A DNA stretch of 64,000 nucleotides. Source: Oopsacas minuta (lineage: Eukaryota; Porifera; Hexactinellida; Lyssacinosida; Leucopsacidae). Below, piece after piece: positions 24,000 to 34,837 of this stretch; position 1 is the first letter of the stretch; each line of letters starts with the position of its first letter. The stretch spans positions 34,529 to 98,528 of the forward strand of contig JAKMXF010000015.1 in assembly GCA_024704765.1 (NCBI GenBank), in the 5' to 3' direction. The translations under genes and the position numbers were made by a program. The notes below the pieces were generated by a model. That model ran no database searches and was not told where the DNA came from. It worked only from the letters and a program-made list of their open reading frames with translations.

Positions 24000-26519
24000 A
24001 TGAAGAAGATTAGCACAGGAGTGTTATTAGTTTTGCTGATATTATACTGGTATGGTCGTTTTGAAGTTGATTCTGTCGATTGCAGTAATGAAGCCGGATA
24101 CTGTACCTATCATATTTATAATTATAATATCTTTAGAATCAAATGTTATATAAATAACGATGAAATGCAATTGATTAAGCTTTTGTTAAAGAATTGCAGC
24201 AGTATTGATGCAGAATATACAAATTTGTATGTGTATAAAAACTATGAATCCATAACGTATGGGAATCTAATCATTGATCTCGAATTGGCATCAAATATAA
24301 ATGCTTTATACATCTACAATATCAGAGATAAAGATCAATTCCGTTTAACTACATCAAGTCAAAATGGTGGCTTAACCAGACTGGAGTGTCATTATACTGT
24401 TCAACTAGAGTCGAGTGACTTTTTCGATTACTTCACAGGTCTCCGTCGTATAGAGACGTTCGAAACGAGTTTGATGATATCAGTAGAGGTACCGTCTTTC
24501 ACAAATCTACAATCCCTTTACTTCCTTAAAGCTAGGTTAGTAGGTCTAGGTTTAGTAACACATACATTTGATAACAAAATCATTAGCGGCTTATCAAACT
24601 TGAGGGTTGTAGACTTAAGTTACTCTTATTTCAATAGCATAACTGAGCGAGCATTTGATAACGTGACTAAATTAACATTTTTGAGTTTTCACTTCAATAA
24701 AATATCCATTGTGGCTGAAGGAGCATTTAGTCAACTGACAAGGCTTAGATCTCTTACCTTATCGTATAATGGAATAAAAACAGTATCAAAGAACATTTTC
24801 AATGCTTCAACCGGTTTGACATTTTTAAAGTTAGGCGGAAATCCTGGTTTTCCTATCCAATCACTCTTAAACACAAGATCTCTCGTGTCTCTACACTTAC
24901 AGAATAATAAATATCGAACCCTCGATCCATACATATTCCAATTAATGAAGTCCTTGACTATTCTAAGTATTAAAGATCCATTCATTTGTGACTGTAAGCT
25001 AAGGTGGATGTCAGTTGTTAGCCAATATAGAATATCTATCAATATTGATGCATTGTGCACAGAACCTATCGAATTCTTACAAAAGTCAATAACCGATCCA
25101 AAGCTGTACACAAATTGCACTCAAACAGAATCATACCAATGCTTTGATAAGTCAATTACTTGTCCAAGTAGTCAAATATGCCTCAACTCAGAGGATAGTT
25201 ATTTTTGCAGTTGTCCCATTGGTTATTCACAGCTCAGTTCTGGTGTGTGTTTAGATGAGGACGAATGTGCTCAGGGAACTGATTGTCAACATTATTGTGT
25301 GAATACAGAAGGTTCATACTATTGTGCATGTGAAGAAGGATACAGGCTGACTAGTAATGGATATAATTGTGATGACATAAATGAGTGTCAAGAATGGATT
25401 GATGGTTGTGAATTCGGCTGTGGAAATATCATAGGTTCATATCAGTGTTATTGTGAGGTGGGACACCAGTTACATAACAAAACTCATTGTGAAAGTGAGA
25501 TACGATGCGACATATTAGATATCGGTGGATACCAAGATAATATTTTCACTTGTCAAGAGGGATTTAACCTCACAATCACTAATCTCACCTGTCTAGATAT
25601 CACAGCGGCAACATCAACAACACTAGCAACTACAACAACTGCAACAAATATGGACATAAATACAGGAACTGCGACAACAACTAACTGTCCCAATGGCTAT
25701 TCACTACATAGTTCAAATCAATGCATAGATATAGATGAATGTGCTCAAGAAACAAATTGTCAATATTCGTGTGAAAATACAGATGGTTCATACTATTGTG
25801 CATGTACAGAAGGTTATGAGATAGCGACAAATGGATATGATTGTATTGACGTGAATGAATGTCAGGAAGGGAATGGCAGATGTGAATATGGCTGCAGAAA
25901 CACTATAGGTTCATATCAGTGTTATTGTGAAGATGGACACTTATTGTATAACAAAACCCAATGTGAGGAAGGAATAACGTGCGAATTGGTTGAAAACAGT
26001 TGCATTAATGACATGGAAAATACTTATAAGTGTAAAGGGGGGTTTGACATTTTTCTCTTCAATTTTTCTTGTTCAAACGGAAATTCACAAGTGAAAATTC
26101 CACCAAATGAGACAACACTTCAACCTAGAGAATCTACAACTCCATTGAAATCGAGCACTCTGTCAACATTCAAAAACTCTGGATGGACCATACCAACAAT
26201 AGTTTTAGTGTTTATTTCTTTAGCCTTAAACTTCTTTCTAATATTCGTGATAATTACCTTATCTATTTACCTCATAAGAAGGATACACATAGTGCAATAT
26301 TCCCGAAAAAGTGAAGGCACAAAAGAACAAATTCAGCAAAATTTCTATAACGATGAATCGCTGTATTCTCCAATTGTCAAATTGGAAAATACAGATAATT
26401 TGGAAGAATCTCCAGCTTCTGAAACTGAGTCAAAGCTGAAGAAAATTTCTAACTACATGGTATCTCAATCTTATCCTGGAAGAATGCAAGACGAAACTTC
26501 AGGATACATGAGCATGTAA
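24000..26519 (+). CDS. LRR-EGF single-pass receptor with C-terminal YxxM
   Basis: Intronless, 839 residues. Signal peptide about 1-23; leucine-rich repeats about 195-325 (LRVVDLSYSY, LTFLSFHFNKI, LRSLTLSYNGI, LTFLKLGGN, LVSLHLQNNK); LRR C-terminal cap 326-374 (FICDCKLRW...C...C). EGF-like modules follow, including calcium-binding ones introduced by DEDEC (419-423), DINEC (459-463), DIDEC (577-581) and DVNEC (617-621). The two-EGF cassette 419-497 is repeated at 577-655, separated by a Thr/Ala-rich spacer 536-560. Transmembrane helix about 731-758 (IPTIVLVFISLALNFFLIF), followed by RR at 760-761. Cytoplasmic tail about 80 residues with Tyr 783, 789, 819, 825 and a terminal YMSM (836-839), which fits the PI3-kinase SH2 binding pattern YxxM. 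LRR and EGF domains suggest adhesion or ligand recognition. Ligand and signalling role are inference. Confidence 0.92.
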   Translation: MKKISTGVLLVLLILYWYGRFEVDSVDCSNEAGYCTYHIYNYNIFRIKCYINNDEMQLIKLLLKNCSSIDAEYTNLYVYKNYESITYGNLIIDLELASNINALYIYNIRDKDQFRLTTSSQNGGLTRLECHYTVQLESSDFFDYFTGLRRIETFETSLMISVEVPSFTNLQSLYFLKARLVGLGLVTHTFDNKIISGLSNLRVVDLSYSYFNSITERAFDNVTKLTFLSFHFNKISIVAEGAFSQLTRLRSLTLSYNGIKTVSKNIFNASTGLTFLKLGGNPGFPIQSLLNTRSLVSLHLQNNKYRTLDPYIFQLMKSLTILSIKDPFICDCKLRWMSVVSQYRISINIDALCTEPIEFLQKSITDPKLYTNCTQTESYQCFDKSITCPSSQICLNSEDSYFCSCPIGYSQLSSGVCLDEDECAQGTDCQHYCVNTEGSYYCACEEGYRLTSNGYNCDDINECQEWIDGCEFGCGNIIGSYQCYCEVGHQLHNKTHCESEIRCDILDIGGYQDNIFTCQEGFNLTITNLTCLDITAATSTTLATTTTATNMDINTGTATTTNCPNGYSLHSSNQCIDIDECAQETNCQYSCENTDGSYYCACTEGYEIATNGYDCIDVNECQEGNGRCEYGCRNTIGSYQCYCEDGHLLYNKTQCEEGITCELVENSCINDMENTYKCKGGFDIFLFNFSCSNGNSQVKIPPNETTLQPRESTTPLKSSTLSTFKNSGWTIPTIVLVFISLALNFFLIFVIITLSIYLIRRIHIVQYSRKSEGTKEQIQQNFYNDESLYSPIVKLENTDNLEESPASETESKLKKISNYMVSQSYPGRMQDETSGYMSM

Positions 26520-28235
26520 TAACCTTCATAAGCTTATCAGTGAATTTACTACAGATCAAACTATATTAGGGTTTGACTATAGGTTTGCCCTTTAGTGTGT
26601 AATAATCAGATCTTGCTTGTAATGTTACTTTAATAGTATATTGTATGTTATAGGCCAGTGGTTCTTAACCATTTTTTCAATATTTCCCTTTGTATTAAAC
26701 AATTATGAAATTTCCTTGCTAATCGTATAAAATACCAGTGGTGAAAAGTATTATATTACTATAGATAATCCGCTAACCGAGAACAAGGAAATATTTTCAT
26801 GATTGCATCGAATTGCATACAAATGAACCTCGCTAATCGGTGAATCCCAGATAATTAAAGGAGTGGGACTTGGAGTGCGCTCCATTTATGATTCACGAAC
26901 TCAAGGCGTCCGTCTACAATTTGTAGGAGCGGAGCATCGCAATTGTAGACTTTTCTCAAGGTATTACATACTTTCCACTTCTACCATCCGTATGCATAAT
27001 ACTACTTGCTACATGCTGGAAATTTTACAATTTTAATCATTTGGAAAGTATAGAATCATAGAATAGTAGACATATTTCAAAAACTGTAAGTGTGGGTTAG
27101 GACAAAGTGAGGGAGCTAATTTCTTGTGTTTTACATGTTAGTATACATTAATAGTAGAAATAATGGAGGACTTAATTCAAGCATCGGTCCCCCTTGGCTA
27201 CGGGCTTGATCAGGCAATATTAAATAATACACAAAGTGATTTGCTCCCACTACTCTTTATAGTTCTTCCGTGCCCTACCTCATACCTGCCAACATTTATC
27301 ACATAAATCCCCAAATTTCCCCTGGACTTCAGAAAATTTTCTATTCAATTCCTCTCAACATATACTCATCTATTACCTGACATATTTCGTATGTGAACTA
27401 TTTTTCTCTCAATTTAATCAACGAAAAATACTTGTGTATATCATCCAACTATTTAATACTTTGAAATTGCTTGTCCACCAGTGAATCCCTGGACTCTTAT
27501 AATTATGGTATTCTACCAAATGCGAAGTAGAACTGATTATATAATGAATAATTGTTATTTTATGATCCTGAATTACAGTATCCTTGCTCCAAGTAAATCT
27601 CTGGCCATTTTGACCCAATCCCTGAACGGTTGGCAGGTATGCTACCTAATTGTCTTCCAAATCTGTGGGCAAGTACAGAGGTCACTCGGTTAACCACGCG
27701 TAGTACATACTTGCCAACCATCCAGGGATTTGATCTATGATCCAGTAAACAAATTGCTAGATCCAGGGAAATTTTAGGATATTCCAGCATTTTATCATAA
27801 AAGAGGGAAAATCGTATTATTTGAATAGAAAATTGGAAACCCAGGAAACAGAGTTACATGAGGTTGGTAAGTATGGTAAAACCATCACTGTATTAAAATT
27901 CTATGGTACTCGAATACTCGTGGATGATTAACAATGAGAATTATAACGTGGAGAAAAAAGCACAAACTACTAACCAGTCAAAACTTATAAATTCGGAACT
28001 ACGTGTCCCGTTCAGGGATTTACTAGCTACGGTTTTTACCTGGTACTTGCGACCTTTAGTGCAGCTCCTATTGGGAGATGCACCTGTGGCCATAGACGAT
28101 GGACGACGTCCGTACGTCAGTCTGCGCTGCATGGCGAAATCTAGCAGTCCGATTAACATGCAAATTGGCATACATATAGATTTGGAGTCGGAGAATTGCA
28201 CCTGGGGTTTGAATTTTTTAAAGTGAATATTTCAC
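26520..28235. other. Intergenic, MITE-rich
   Basis: Holds a single hAT-like end (CAGTGGTTCTTAACC at about 26,656) without a partner, a GTCTACAATT/AATTGTAGAC stem at about 26,912-26,950, and the CATACCTGCCAAC elements at 27,291 and 27,707. No gene is supported. Open frames here overlap the elements. Confidence 0.5.
27291..27641. mobile_element. MITE with CATACCTGCCAAC termini
   Basis: Left end CATACCTGCCAAC and right end GTTGGCAGGTATG are perfect 13-bp inverted repeats. Internal AATTTCCC/CAATCCCTG-rich sequence is non-coding. A second pair with similar ends (CATACTTGCCAACC at 27,707 and TTGGTAAGTATG ending at about 27,875) follows, perhaps another copy. Confidence 0.65.
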
Positions 28236-28510
28236 ACCTTTTTGGTGATTAATATTGTAGTATCTGAGGTAATACAATGTTTCTTGGATAACCAGAGCGT
28301 ATTAAGAAGGAATTAATCAGGCTACTTAGTGTGATTATGAGAGTTAAAATTATTTCTCCTCCCAATAGAGAGTACAGTACATGGATTGGAGGATCTATTC
28401 TACCTTCTATGAATGATTTCCATAACATATGTATATCTAGAGCTGAATATGATGAATACGGAGCTTGTGTTGGTATAGAAATTTATCCTTTGATATTTGA
28501 TATTTGTTAA
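28236..28510 (+). pseudogene. Actin/actin-related protein C-terminal remnant
   Basis: The translation INIVVS..NTMFLG, PERIKKEL, VKIISPPNREYSTWIGGSI, then LPSMNDFHNICISRAEYDEYGA matches the last about 90 residues of actin-family proteins (subdomain 1: I-x-PPxRxYSxWIGGSIL and the final xxEYDExG). One base is missing before the GGNT motif (TCTGAGGT), and an in-frame TAA follows FLG. The usual HRKCF end is replaced by GIEIYPLIFDIC. The upstream three quarters of actin are absent. This is a truncated copy with lesions, so probably a dead duplicate. Confidence 0.82.
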
Positions 28511-28919
28511 ATAAACTCTTAGAGTATAAATAGATCAAATTTTCAGTAGAGATATTACTCATAAGAATTTTCTAACTAGCAACCGCATGATTCACTTTTT
28601 GCTATATAGGTTGCTATAGGATTCATCCCCACTTGAGCGAATCCCATCTATGCTAATACAGATCACAATCTGTAAAGTTACAAGGCATTACTCGAATCAT
28701 AGGCGCAAAGTTATGGTACCTGGGGGTGTGGATCCCCCAGGTTTGGACGCGGGGATTTATGTGAAATTTATACTAGAGGTAGCAGCAATGAATTTATCCT
28801 TACTAATAGACTTTTCACCCACTAGACTAATTGTAGTATAACTTGTACCGAATTGCCCGTATCCCGTTTAGTATTGTATTAGTTACTTATTATTCTATTC
28901 CTCTAATATTTAGAGTCCA
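28511..28919. other. Intergenic, nothing seen
   Basis: Separates the actin remnant from the URAD gene. No motif is recognised; an AG at the end (ATATTTAG just before 28,914) could be a splice acceptor for an upstream 5' UTR exon. Confidence 0.4.
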
Positions 28920-29432
28920 ATGTCTGATATTGCCTGTTTATCAAAAGGAAGTTATGTTACATTTAGAAATGAATTGAGTGGTATAATAGAAGATGGTGCT
29001 TGGATAGCGGGAGCTCTATTCGACCTAAAACCTTTTGTGTCAATTGAAGATTATTATACCAAACTATGCGATTTTCTAAGTCAACTGTCTGTAATTGCGC
29101 AAGTTGGAATAATACGATGTTATCCTCAGTTAATTAGCACAGATAAAACTACACTATCTAAAGAGTCGACAGATGAACATGAAATGCGTTTCAAAAATAT
29201 TTCCACTTCCAGTACACTAACTATACGCGAACTGAATAGTCAGTATATTGAGAAATTTCAGTTCCCTTTCATCAGTTGTGTAAAGGAAAATTCAGTTGAG
29301 AATATTCTAGAACTGATGCATGCTAGAATTGGTAATACTTATCAGGAAGAAGTGAAGATGAATATGCAACAAATTCAAAGAATTGCGTGGTATCGCTTGG
29401 TAGATAAATTCAAATTGGAAGCGAAATTGTAA
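28920..29432 (+). CDS. URAD: OHCU decarboxylase-like protein (ureide pathway), His-to-Tyr at active site
   Basis: 170 residues in one exon, the usual length of 2-oxo-4-hydroxy-4-carboxy-5-ureidoimidazoline decarboxylase, the last enzyme of uric-acid breakdown to S-allantoin. Family signatures: FRNELSGIIEDGAWIAGALF with LKPF near the N-terminus, LTIRELNSQYIEKFQFPFI in the middle, and a C-terminal helix ending RIAWYRLVDKF. The catalytic motif HPDLAG of the family aligns with YPQLIS here (about residues 69-74), replacing the catalytic His by Tyr (TAT instead of CAT, one base). The following STDEHE keeps the conserved Glu. The enzyme may be inactive, or have altered function, although its frame is open. 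Confidence 0.85.
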   Translation: MSDIACLSKGSYVTFRNELSGIIEDGAWIAGALFDLKPFVSIEDYYTKLCDFLSQLSVIAQVGIIRCYPQLISTDKTTLSKESTDEHEMRFKNISTSSTLTIRELNSQYIEKFQFPFISCVKENSVENILELMHARIGNTYQEEVKMNMQQIQRIAWYRLVDKFKLEAKL

Positions 29433-30768
29433 TATAATGATAAATAACTATACATGTTTACATATTATGAATATTTGTTTACTTTTGGGGACATAAAGTA
29501 ATCAGATTTAAAGATTATGGCATTATCATGTTTGCTACAGTTAAGATTATGAGTTTATGTATTCAAGGGTCGTAGGCCCGAGTGTGGACACGAAATGTTC
29601 GCAACCGCATACCGCGAGCAAGCGAAGCGCGCTCGTAAGATTTATATTCCAATCGAAAGAAAGTGAATGATTACCTCAGTTTGGCCTCTGTAAATTGTTT
29701 GTTTGCATATATACAGGTATATGTATTTAGCTATATTCTGATTACTTTTTTAGGAATCCTACAGACAAAATATTAATTAGAGATAATAGATTGAATACCA
29801 TAAGTAATAGCTTCATAATACTCAAAATAGAAAGCCATAGCTATATTTGTATTTGCATACAAACTATATTGTATCCAATGATATATATACATATGTATAA
29901 GTAATTCAATTCAATGATTATATAGATTTAGCATTTACAGCTTAGGCGTAGAGTTTAGGGGCAGGGGGGCTGGCACACACTGCAAAATTTCTAGAGGAGG
30001 CAGCCCCCCTGGAAAATTTTCTTGGGACCCCAGATACAAACATTACTCTGGTATCACTATGTACGTTTAATAAATATTGCTCTCAATAATAATGCAGAAT
30101 AGAGAATCAAATATTAGTATTAAATGTGTATTTGTGGTGCATCTATAAATATATAGTTGGGGGTATAACTATCCAACTGGGCAGTGGCGGCGTGTGGCCT
30201 TGAAATCTGGTAGGCAACAAGTTCTAGATTCGGGTCCATGGGCCCTGTAAACAATCAGTAAGGAGGAGCATAACCCATCGCAAGAAATAACGTTTGGTTT
30301 GCAATTGGCCCAGAAAGTTGAGATTTTTCTGGTCCCTTGGAGTAAAGGTGTGAGAGCTTGGAGAATATTGGGGAGGAATATCCCCGGTGATATTTGGGTG
30401 AGATTGCATAATATATGACGGTAATATGCGAGCGAAGCGAACCGAGATTTTACAGTTCAATTTGAGCCAAGGGGATACAGGCTTTCATTTAGACATGGAC
30501 TCAAGAGATGGCTAAATTTAGTTAAGCGGAATATCTGAGGGCGAGGAATGCCGAAGAGGTGGCGAATGAGATCCAAGGGATGGCGAGAGTCATCTCCCCC
30601 CATCCCCTAAATGAAACCATTGGGATATACCCCGAGGCACGAGATTTTGCCAGGGGGGCATTGTCCCCTATGCCCCCCCCCGTAGCGATGTCCCTGCCAC
30701 TCATTATCACGCATTTACCTACTTGTCGTATACTATTTACCCTCTGTCCCTATATTCTGTTAACAGCT
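29433..30768. other. Intergenic, dispersed repeats
   Basis: Includes the repeat at 29,585-29,640, a GC-rich inverted pair near 29,960-30,030, and at about 30,183-30,330 a repeat (starting AGTGGCGGCGTGTGGC) whose reverse complement recurs at 60,960-61,155. A possible right end with GTCCCTGCCACT lies near 30,700, only about 70 bases before the GLUT12-like ATG. No gene. Confidence 0.5.
29585..29640. repeat. Dispersed repeat with GGACACGAA(G/A)TGTTCG and AAGCGAAGC words
   Basis: The same order of words (GGACACGAAATGTTCG, CGCA.ACCG, AGCAAGCGAAGCGCGCT) occurs at 43,705-43,757, and the last part near 8.35 and 12.17 kb. It is a non-coding dispersed family. Confidence 0.5.
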
Positions 30769-33700
30769 ATGGAGATAGATAATGTTAATATAAAATCAAT
30801 TCCAGAGCAAGATACATCAGATGATACACCTTTCTTACCAATAAAATCCCATTCAAATCAGAATATTACCACATATAACACAATACATAGAAGTATTATA
30901 GTTAATATCTTAACTAAGATTAATTTTAATATCTATATATGGACAGCTGCTGTACTTGCTATTGCAGGTGGTATTCTGTTTGGATATGATTTGGGAATTA
31001 TTTCAGGAGCCATTTTACAACTGAGAAATGAATTCTGCTTTGGGATTGTTAAAAGTGAGGTGAGTTATTAATTATAAAAAGTAAGCTACGCTTCCTTGCG
31101 CAACGCCAAATTACAAAGAATGACAGCTGTACAATCAAACCTAAGTTGATTGGATAACAGACAAATGAATTTCATTACTATTTGCTTGCGCACTGATAAT
31201 CTGTATGCTGACTACCCTCGAATTTTACATAAACAACAACAAATATTAATCATATGATGCTAACAATATCATATTCGGACTCAGCAAACTCGATTACCCC
31301 TTTATAACCTTTAGAAGTATTCTAAGACCTTTTTGATTTTTTCGTATTATTTCCCCTATGTATATTCATAAATCAAACAAATATGAACTTTGTGAGGTGT
31401 TAATATTTTCATTAGATATTTAAAATGTTTCTAGAAACGTCATTTCCATCCCTCGTACCATCTCTTACCAGTTCCTCAATCAATTCGGACAAACAAATAA
31501 ATCATTGAGTTTTTGATATATAAAATACACTATCATCGTTATTCTGCACAAGTTTCAGTATTCTTGCTATAAAAGTGAATGCTGGGACATTTCATAATTC
31601 ACATTCACATAATCATTTCTTTAAATGGTTTGACGTTGTACATATAGCAATTTCCCGATGTACAATGGTTAAATTCAATTTTATTTATTTGAATACAAAT
31701 CAAATCAAAATCTGAAATAATGAAAAGGAGCGCGATTAGCGCTCCAATTATTCAGAAGCGGCAGCGGGAGTGCGCTTCTTTTGTGTATGGAGACGAGGTT
31801 GGAGCACCGCTCAATTTAAAGGCCAGGAGTGAGAGCGCGCCCCAAAGAATGAGTAGCCCCTAATGCACTGCCTATAGGATACTATTCTTAATGAGAATGG
31901 AGTTATATAACTCCATACTCCTGCATTTATTTTCATATAAATACTGAATAATTTGATTGTTAATTTCTTTAGATCGTAGTGAGTTCACTAGTAGCTGGAG
32001 CTATTATCGGATCTCTGACTGGTGGTATTCTCGTGGATTTCCTCGGCAGAAAAGTTTCCATTATATTAGACTCAGTGGTGTTCTGTGTAGGCGCTGTAAT
32101 ACTAATTTTCTCAGAGAGTTTCTGGTTGCTAGTTATAGGCAGGTTGATAATAGGCTATGGAGTATCTCTATCTGCAACAGCAGAATGTGTCTATGTGAGT
32201 GAAATTGCTCCTTCAAAGAAGAGAGGAATGCTAGTCTCTCTGAATGAGCTAGGAATATGTTTAGGAGTTCTACTAGCTTATACTGTAAGCTATTTATTCG
32301 TAGGTGAGTTATGTAATTATAGAATAATACGTTCTGTCCGTTTGATAAATTACTTTTGGAATAAGACAATGCACAGCAACGAATCTACAATTGTAGCTTC
32401 GGTACTTTTTGAATTTTGTTGAATTTAGGATCTAAAATTATCCATGGTCCATTTTATATCACCTTCCAGTCGCATACCAACCACTTCACATATCCAGAAG
32501 GGAGTTTCTGCATGCAATCGTTCTTAAATTTCCCCAAACTATTTCCAACCTCATGTCCCTCCTTGGATTAATTTGGACATAAAATTGTCTGATATCAAAT
32601 GTGGCGAACTATCCAAGCACAATGTAAACAAAATGTGTCGCATTTTCGACACCTTGTCTATTCCACTGATAACGAGCATTTAACTTCTGCAATTCTGACT
32701 ATTACTGTTTGTAGATAAATCAGAAGGATGGAGATACATGTTTGGTTTATGTATCATCCCTGCAGTAATACAAGGTGTAGGTACTCTATTCTTACCCAGA
32801 ACACCACGCTATCTCCTCTTAAGAAGTAGAGTTGAGCTAGCTCGTAGTACGCTACAGAAGATCAGAGGTAAAGATACTGATGTGAGTGGAGAGTTCAAAG
32901 AAATGAGAGCTGCTATACTTGAGGAGGAGAAATACAATTGGTAAGTACTAAATAGCTGTCCAGTACAGTAGAAATTGGATGCAGTGATATTTTAGTTCAT
33001 TCAGAGCTGCCCTCAAGCCCCCGTCACACATCTTATATATTAGTGCAGACACAATTGAATTGGTCTTATACGGTCTGTGACTCTAATTGCTAAATTATTC
33101 GTTCAGATTAGTGAAATGCATTGAAACATTACTGAAGTATCTTGGAGTACGTTTTTCCAAAATTGTATAAACAATAAAAGACTCCAAATGTGTACTATAT
33201 TATGTATTTGTCAGCCGCAGAAATGAATACGATTATCTCTTTTTAGAACATTTTCCAAAGGTTGTACGTATCACCTTTAGCTACTGTTAGGATTGGCGAT
33301 TGTCTACTATATGAGAATATTATACTATATACAGCAGTATATATAGTAATATGAATATACGCTATAGTGTATTTCTTGGTCCAGACAATATTCTTATATG
33401 ATGTATCTACTGCACTTTATATGGTTGGAAAGCTCGCTTGTCAAAAGGTCAGGTGATTTACAGGAGCTAGGTTTTCTTCTCTGATAATCTTACCTTGCTA
33501 ATCCCATCACTTAATTAAATCGTAAATTGAATTGAATCACTTCCATAATACGGTTAACTAGTTTCGAGCATTTTATATCTTCAATGTAATAGGCTCTCGT
33601 CAAAATAAATACTGAGCAAAACTGGCAGTATATCCCTCCCTCCCTTAGTGTATTGATTATCTCAACTCTAAGTTGATTAATTGCGCCTGAAATTCACCTG

Positions 33701-34837
33701 ATTAACCTTGAGACCTGACCTGACCTGACCTGACCTGATCTGACTATATGAGACCTCTTAACAAGCCTGTTGAAAAGATTGCCCAACCTCGAGGAGCGAG
33801 ACATTTCAATTCAAAATATATTGCTTGATATAACTAGCGAGAGGTATCCTTTAGAACTCAGATATATCAAGACTTTTAGTAAATTTCCTAATTTATATTA
33901 TTATCATATAACTTATCCAGTAGGGCTTCCTCCCAGCGAATAGTCAAATTTTACTTATCCAGAGTACGCTTAAACTAATATTATGTGTAAATTGTGTATA
34001 GATAGAAGCTAAGCTCTAATACATATTTACTTGTCTAGGTGGGATTTGTTTCGTCTGAAGGACTGCATGCTACAACGCATGATAATTGGATGTATGGTAG
34101 TTCTATTCCAACAGCTGAGCGGACAGAATAGCCTACTCTACTACACACCTACTCTCCTTAAAGTGTTAGGGTTCCCTTCTAATCAAGCTGCTACACTGGC
34201 TACTATTGGTGTAGGAGCTAACAAGTTTCTATTTTCTATAATCACCTTCTTCACGATAGATAAGCTAGGCCGTCGTCCTCTGTTACTAATCGGTATTTCT
34301 CTACTGGCTGTGTCTATGTTGTTACTGGGTAGTCTATCTGTTGCTTTTGTAGATCCGTATTTAATTCTATCTAGTAATACTGTGCATTTATCTAACTGTG
34401 ATAATACAACTGTATTAACTCAATCAGAATACATACTGCCTAACAACTTAACATTATCTGTATCTGAACAAATACATTTCAGAATTACCAAATGGTTATC
34501 TCTGATTCTACTGATTGTGTATGTGGGAGCTTATGAGATTTGCTTCGGAAGCATAGGTTGGCTACTGTTGACTGAGCTGTTCCCTCCGTCAGTTAGAGGA
34601 CAAGCTGTATCTCTGTGTATCACTGTTAATTGGGTTATGAATTTTATCATAACAGTTTCCTTATTGAGTATTTACCATTTGTTACTAGGTTATATGTACA
34701 TTGTGTATGGAGTTTTCTGTGTAATAGGGTTGGTTTGTGTGTTCTTTATGGTCCCTGAGACTAAAGGTAGAAGTTTAGAGATGATATCAGATGGATTGAA
34801 GAATAGAAAGTTATGTACTTGTTTGAACAAATCGTAA
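30769..34837 (+). CDS. SLC2A12/GLUT12-like sugar transporter, four exons
   Basis: Exons 30769-31059, 31973-32303, 32715-32940 and 34039-34837 join in consistent phases to 548 residues. N-terminal cytoplasmic tail with TPFLPI, then helix 1 (GGILFGYDLGIISGAIL), GSLTGGILVDFLGRK, GRLIIGYGVS, SEIAPSKKRG, PRYLL, QQLSGQNSLLYY in helix 7, DKLGRRPLL, GWLLLTELFP and PETKGRSLEM. The QQLS and PETKGR signatures and the Gly-Arg-Arg/Lys loops define class III facilitative transporters (GLUT10/12). The extracellular loop before helix 10 has several NxT sites. The reading frame also stays open upstream through repeat sequence from 30,559, but the first credible start is 30769. No lesions. It probably moves hexoses across the plasma membrane. 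Confidence 0.92.
33712..33744. repeat. (GACCT)n microsatellite
   Basis: About six tandem copies of the pentamer CCTGA, the last degenerate (CTGAT), in intron 3 of the GLUT12-like gene. Confidence 0.9.

Noticed and set aside
26656-26700. hAT element at CAGTGGTTCTTAACC
   Set aside because: Only one end is visible; no partner end or 8-bp duplication was found.
30559-30768. In-frame N-terminal extension of the GLUT12-like protein
   Set aside because: It is encoded by repeat sequence with Pro/Cys-rich random composition. The start at 30,769 fits the family.
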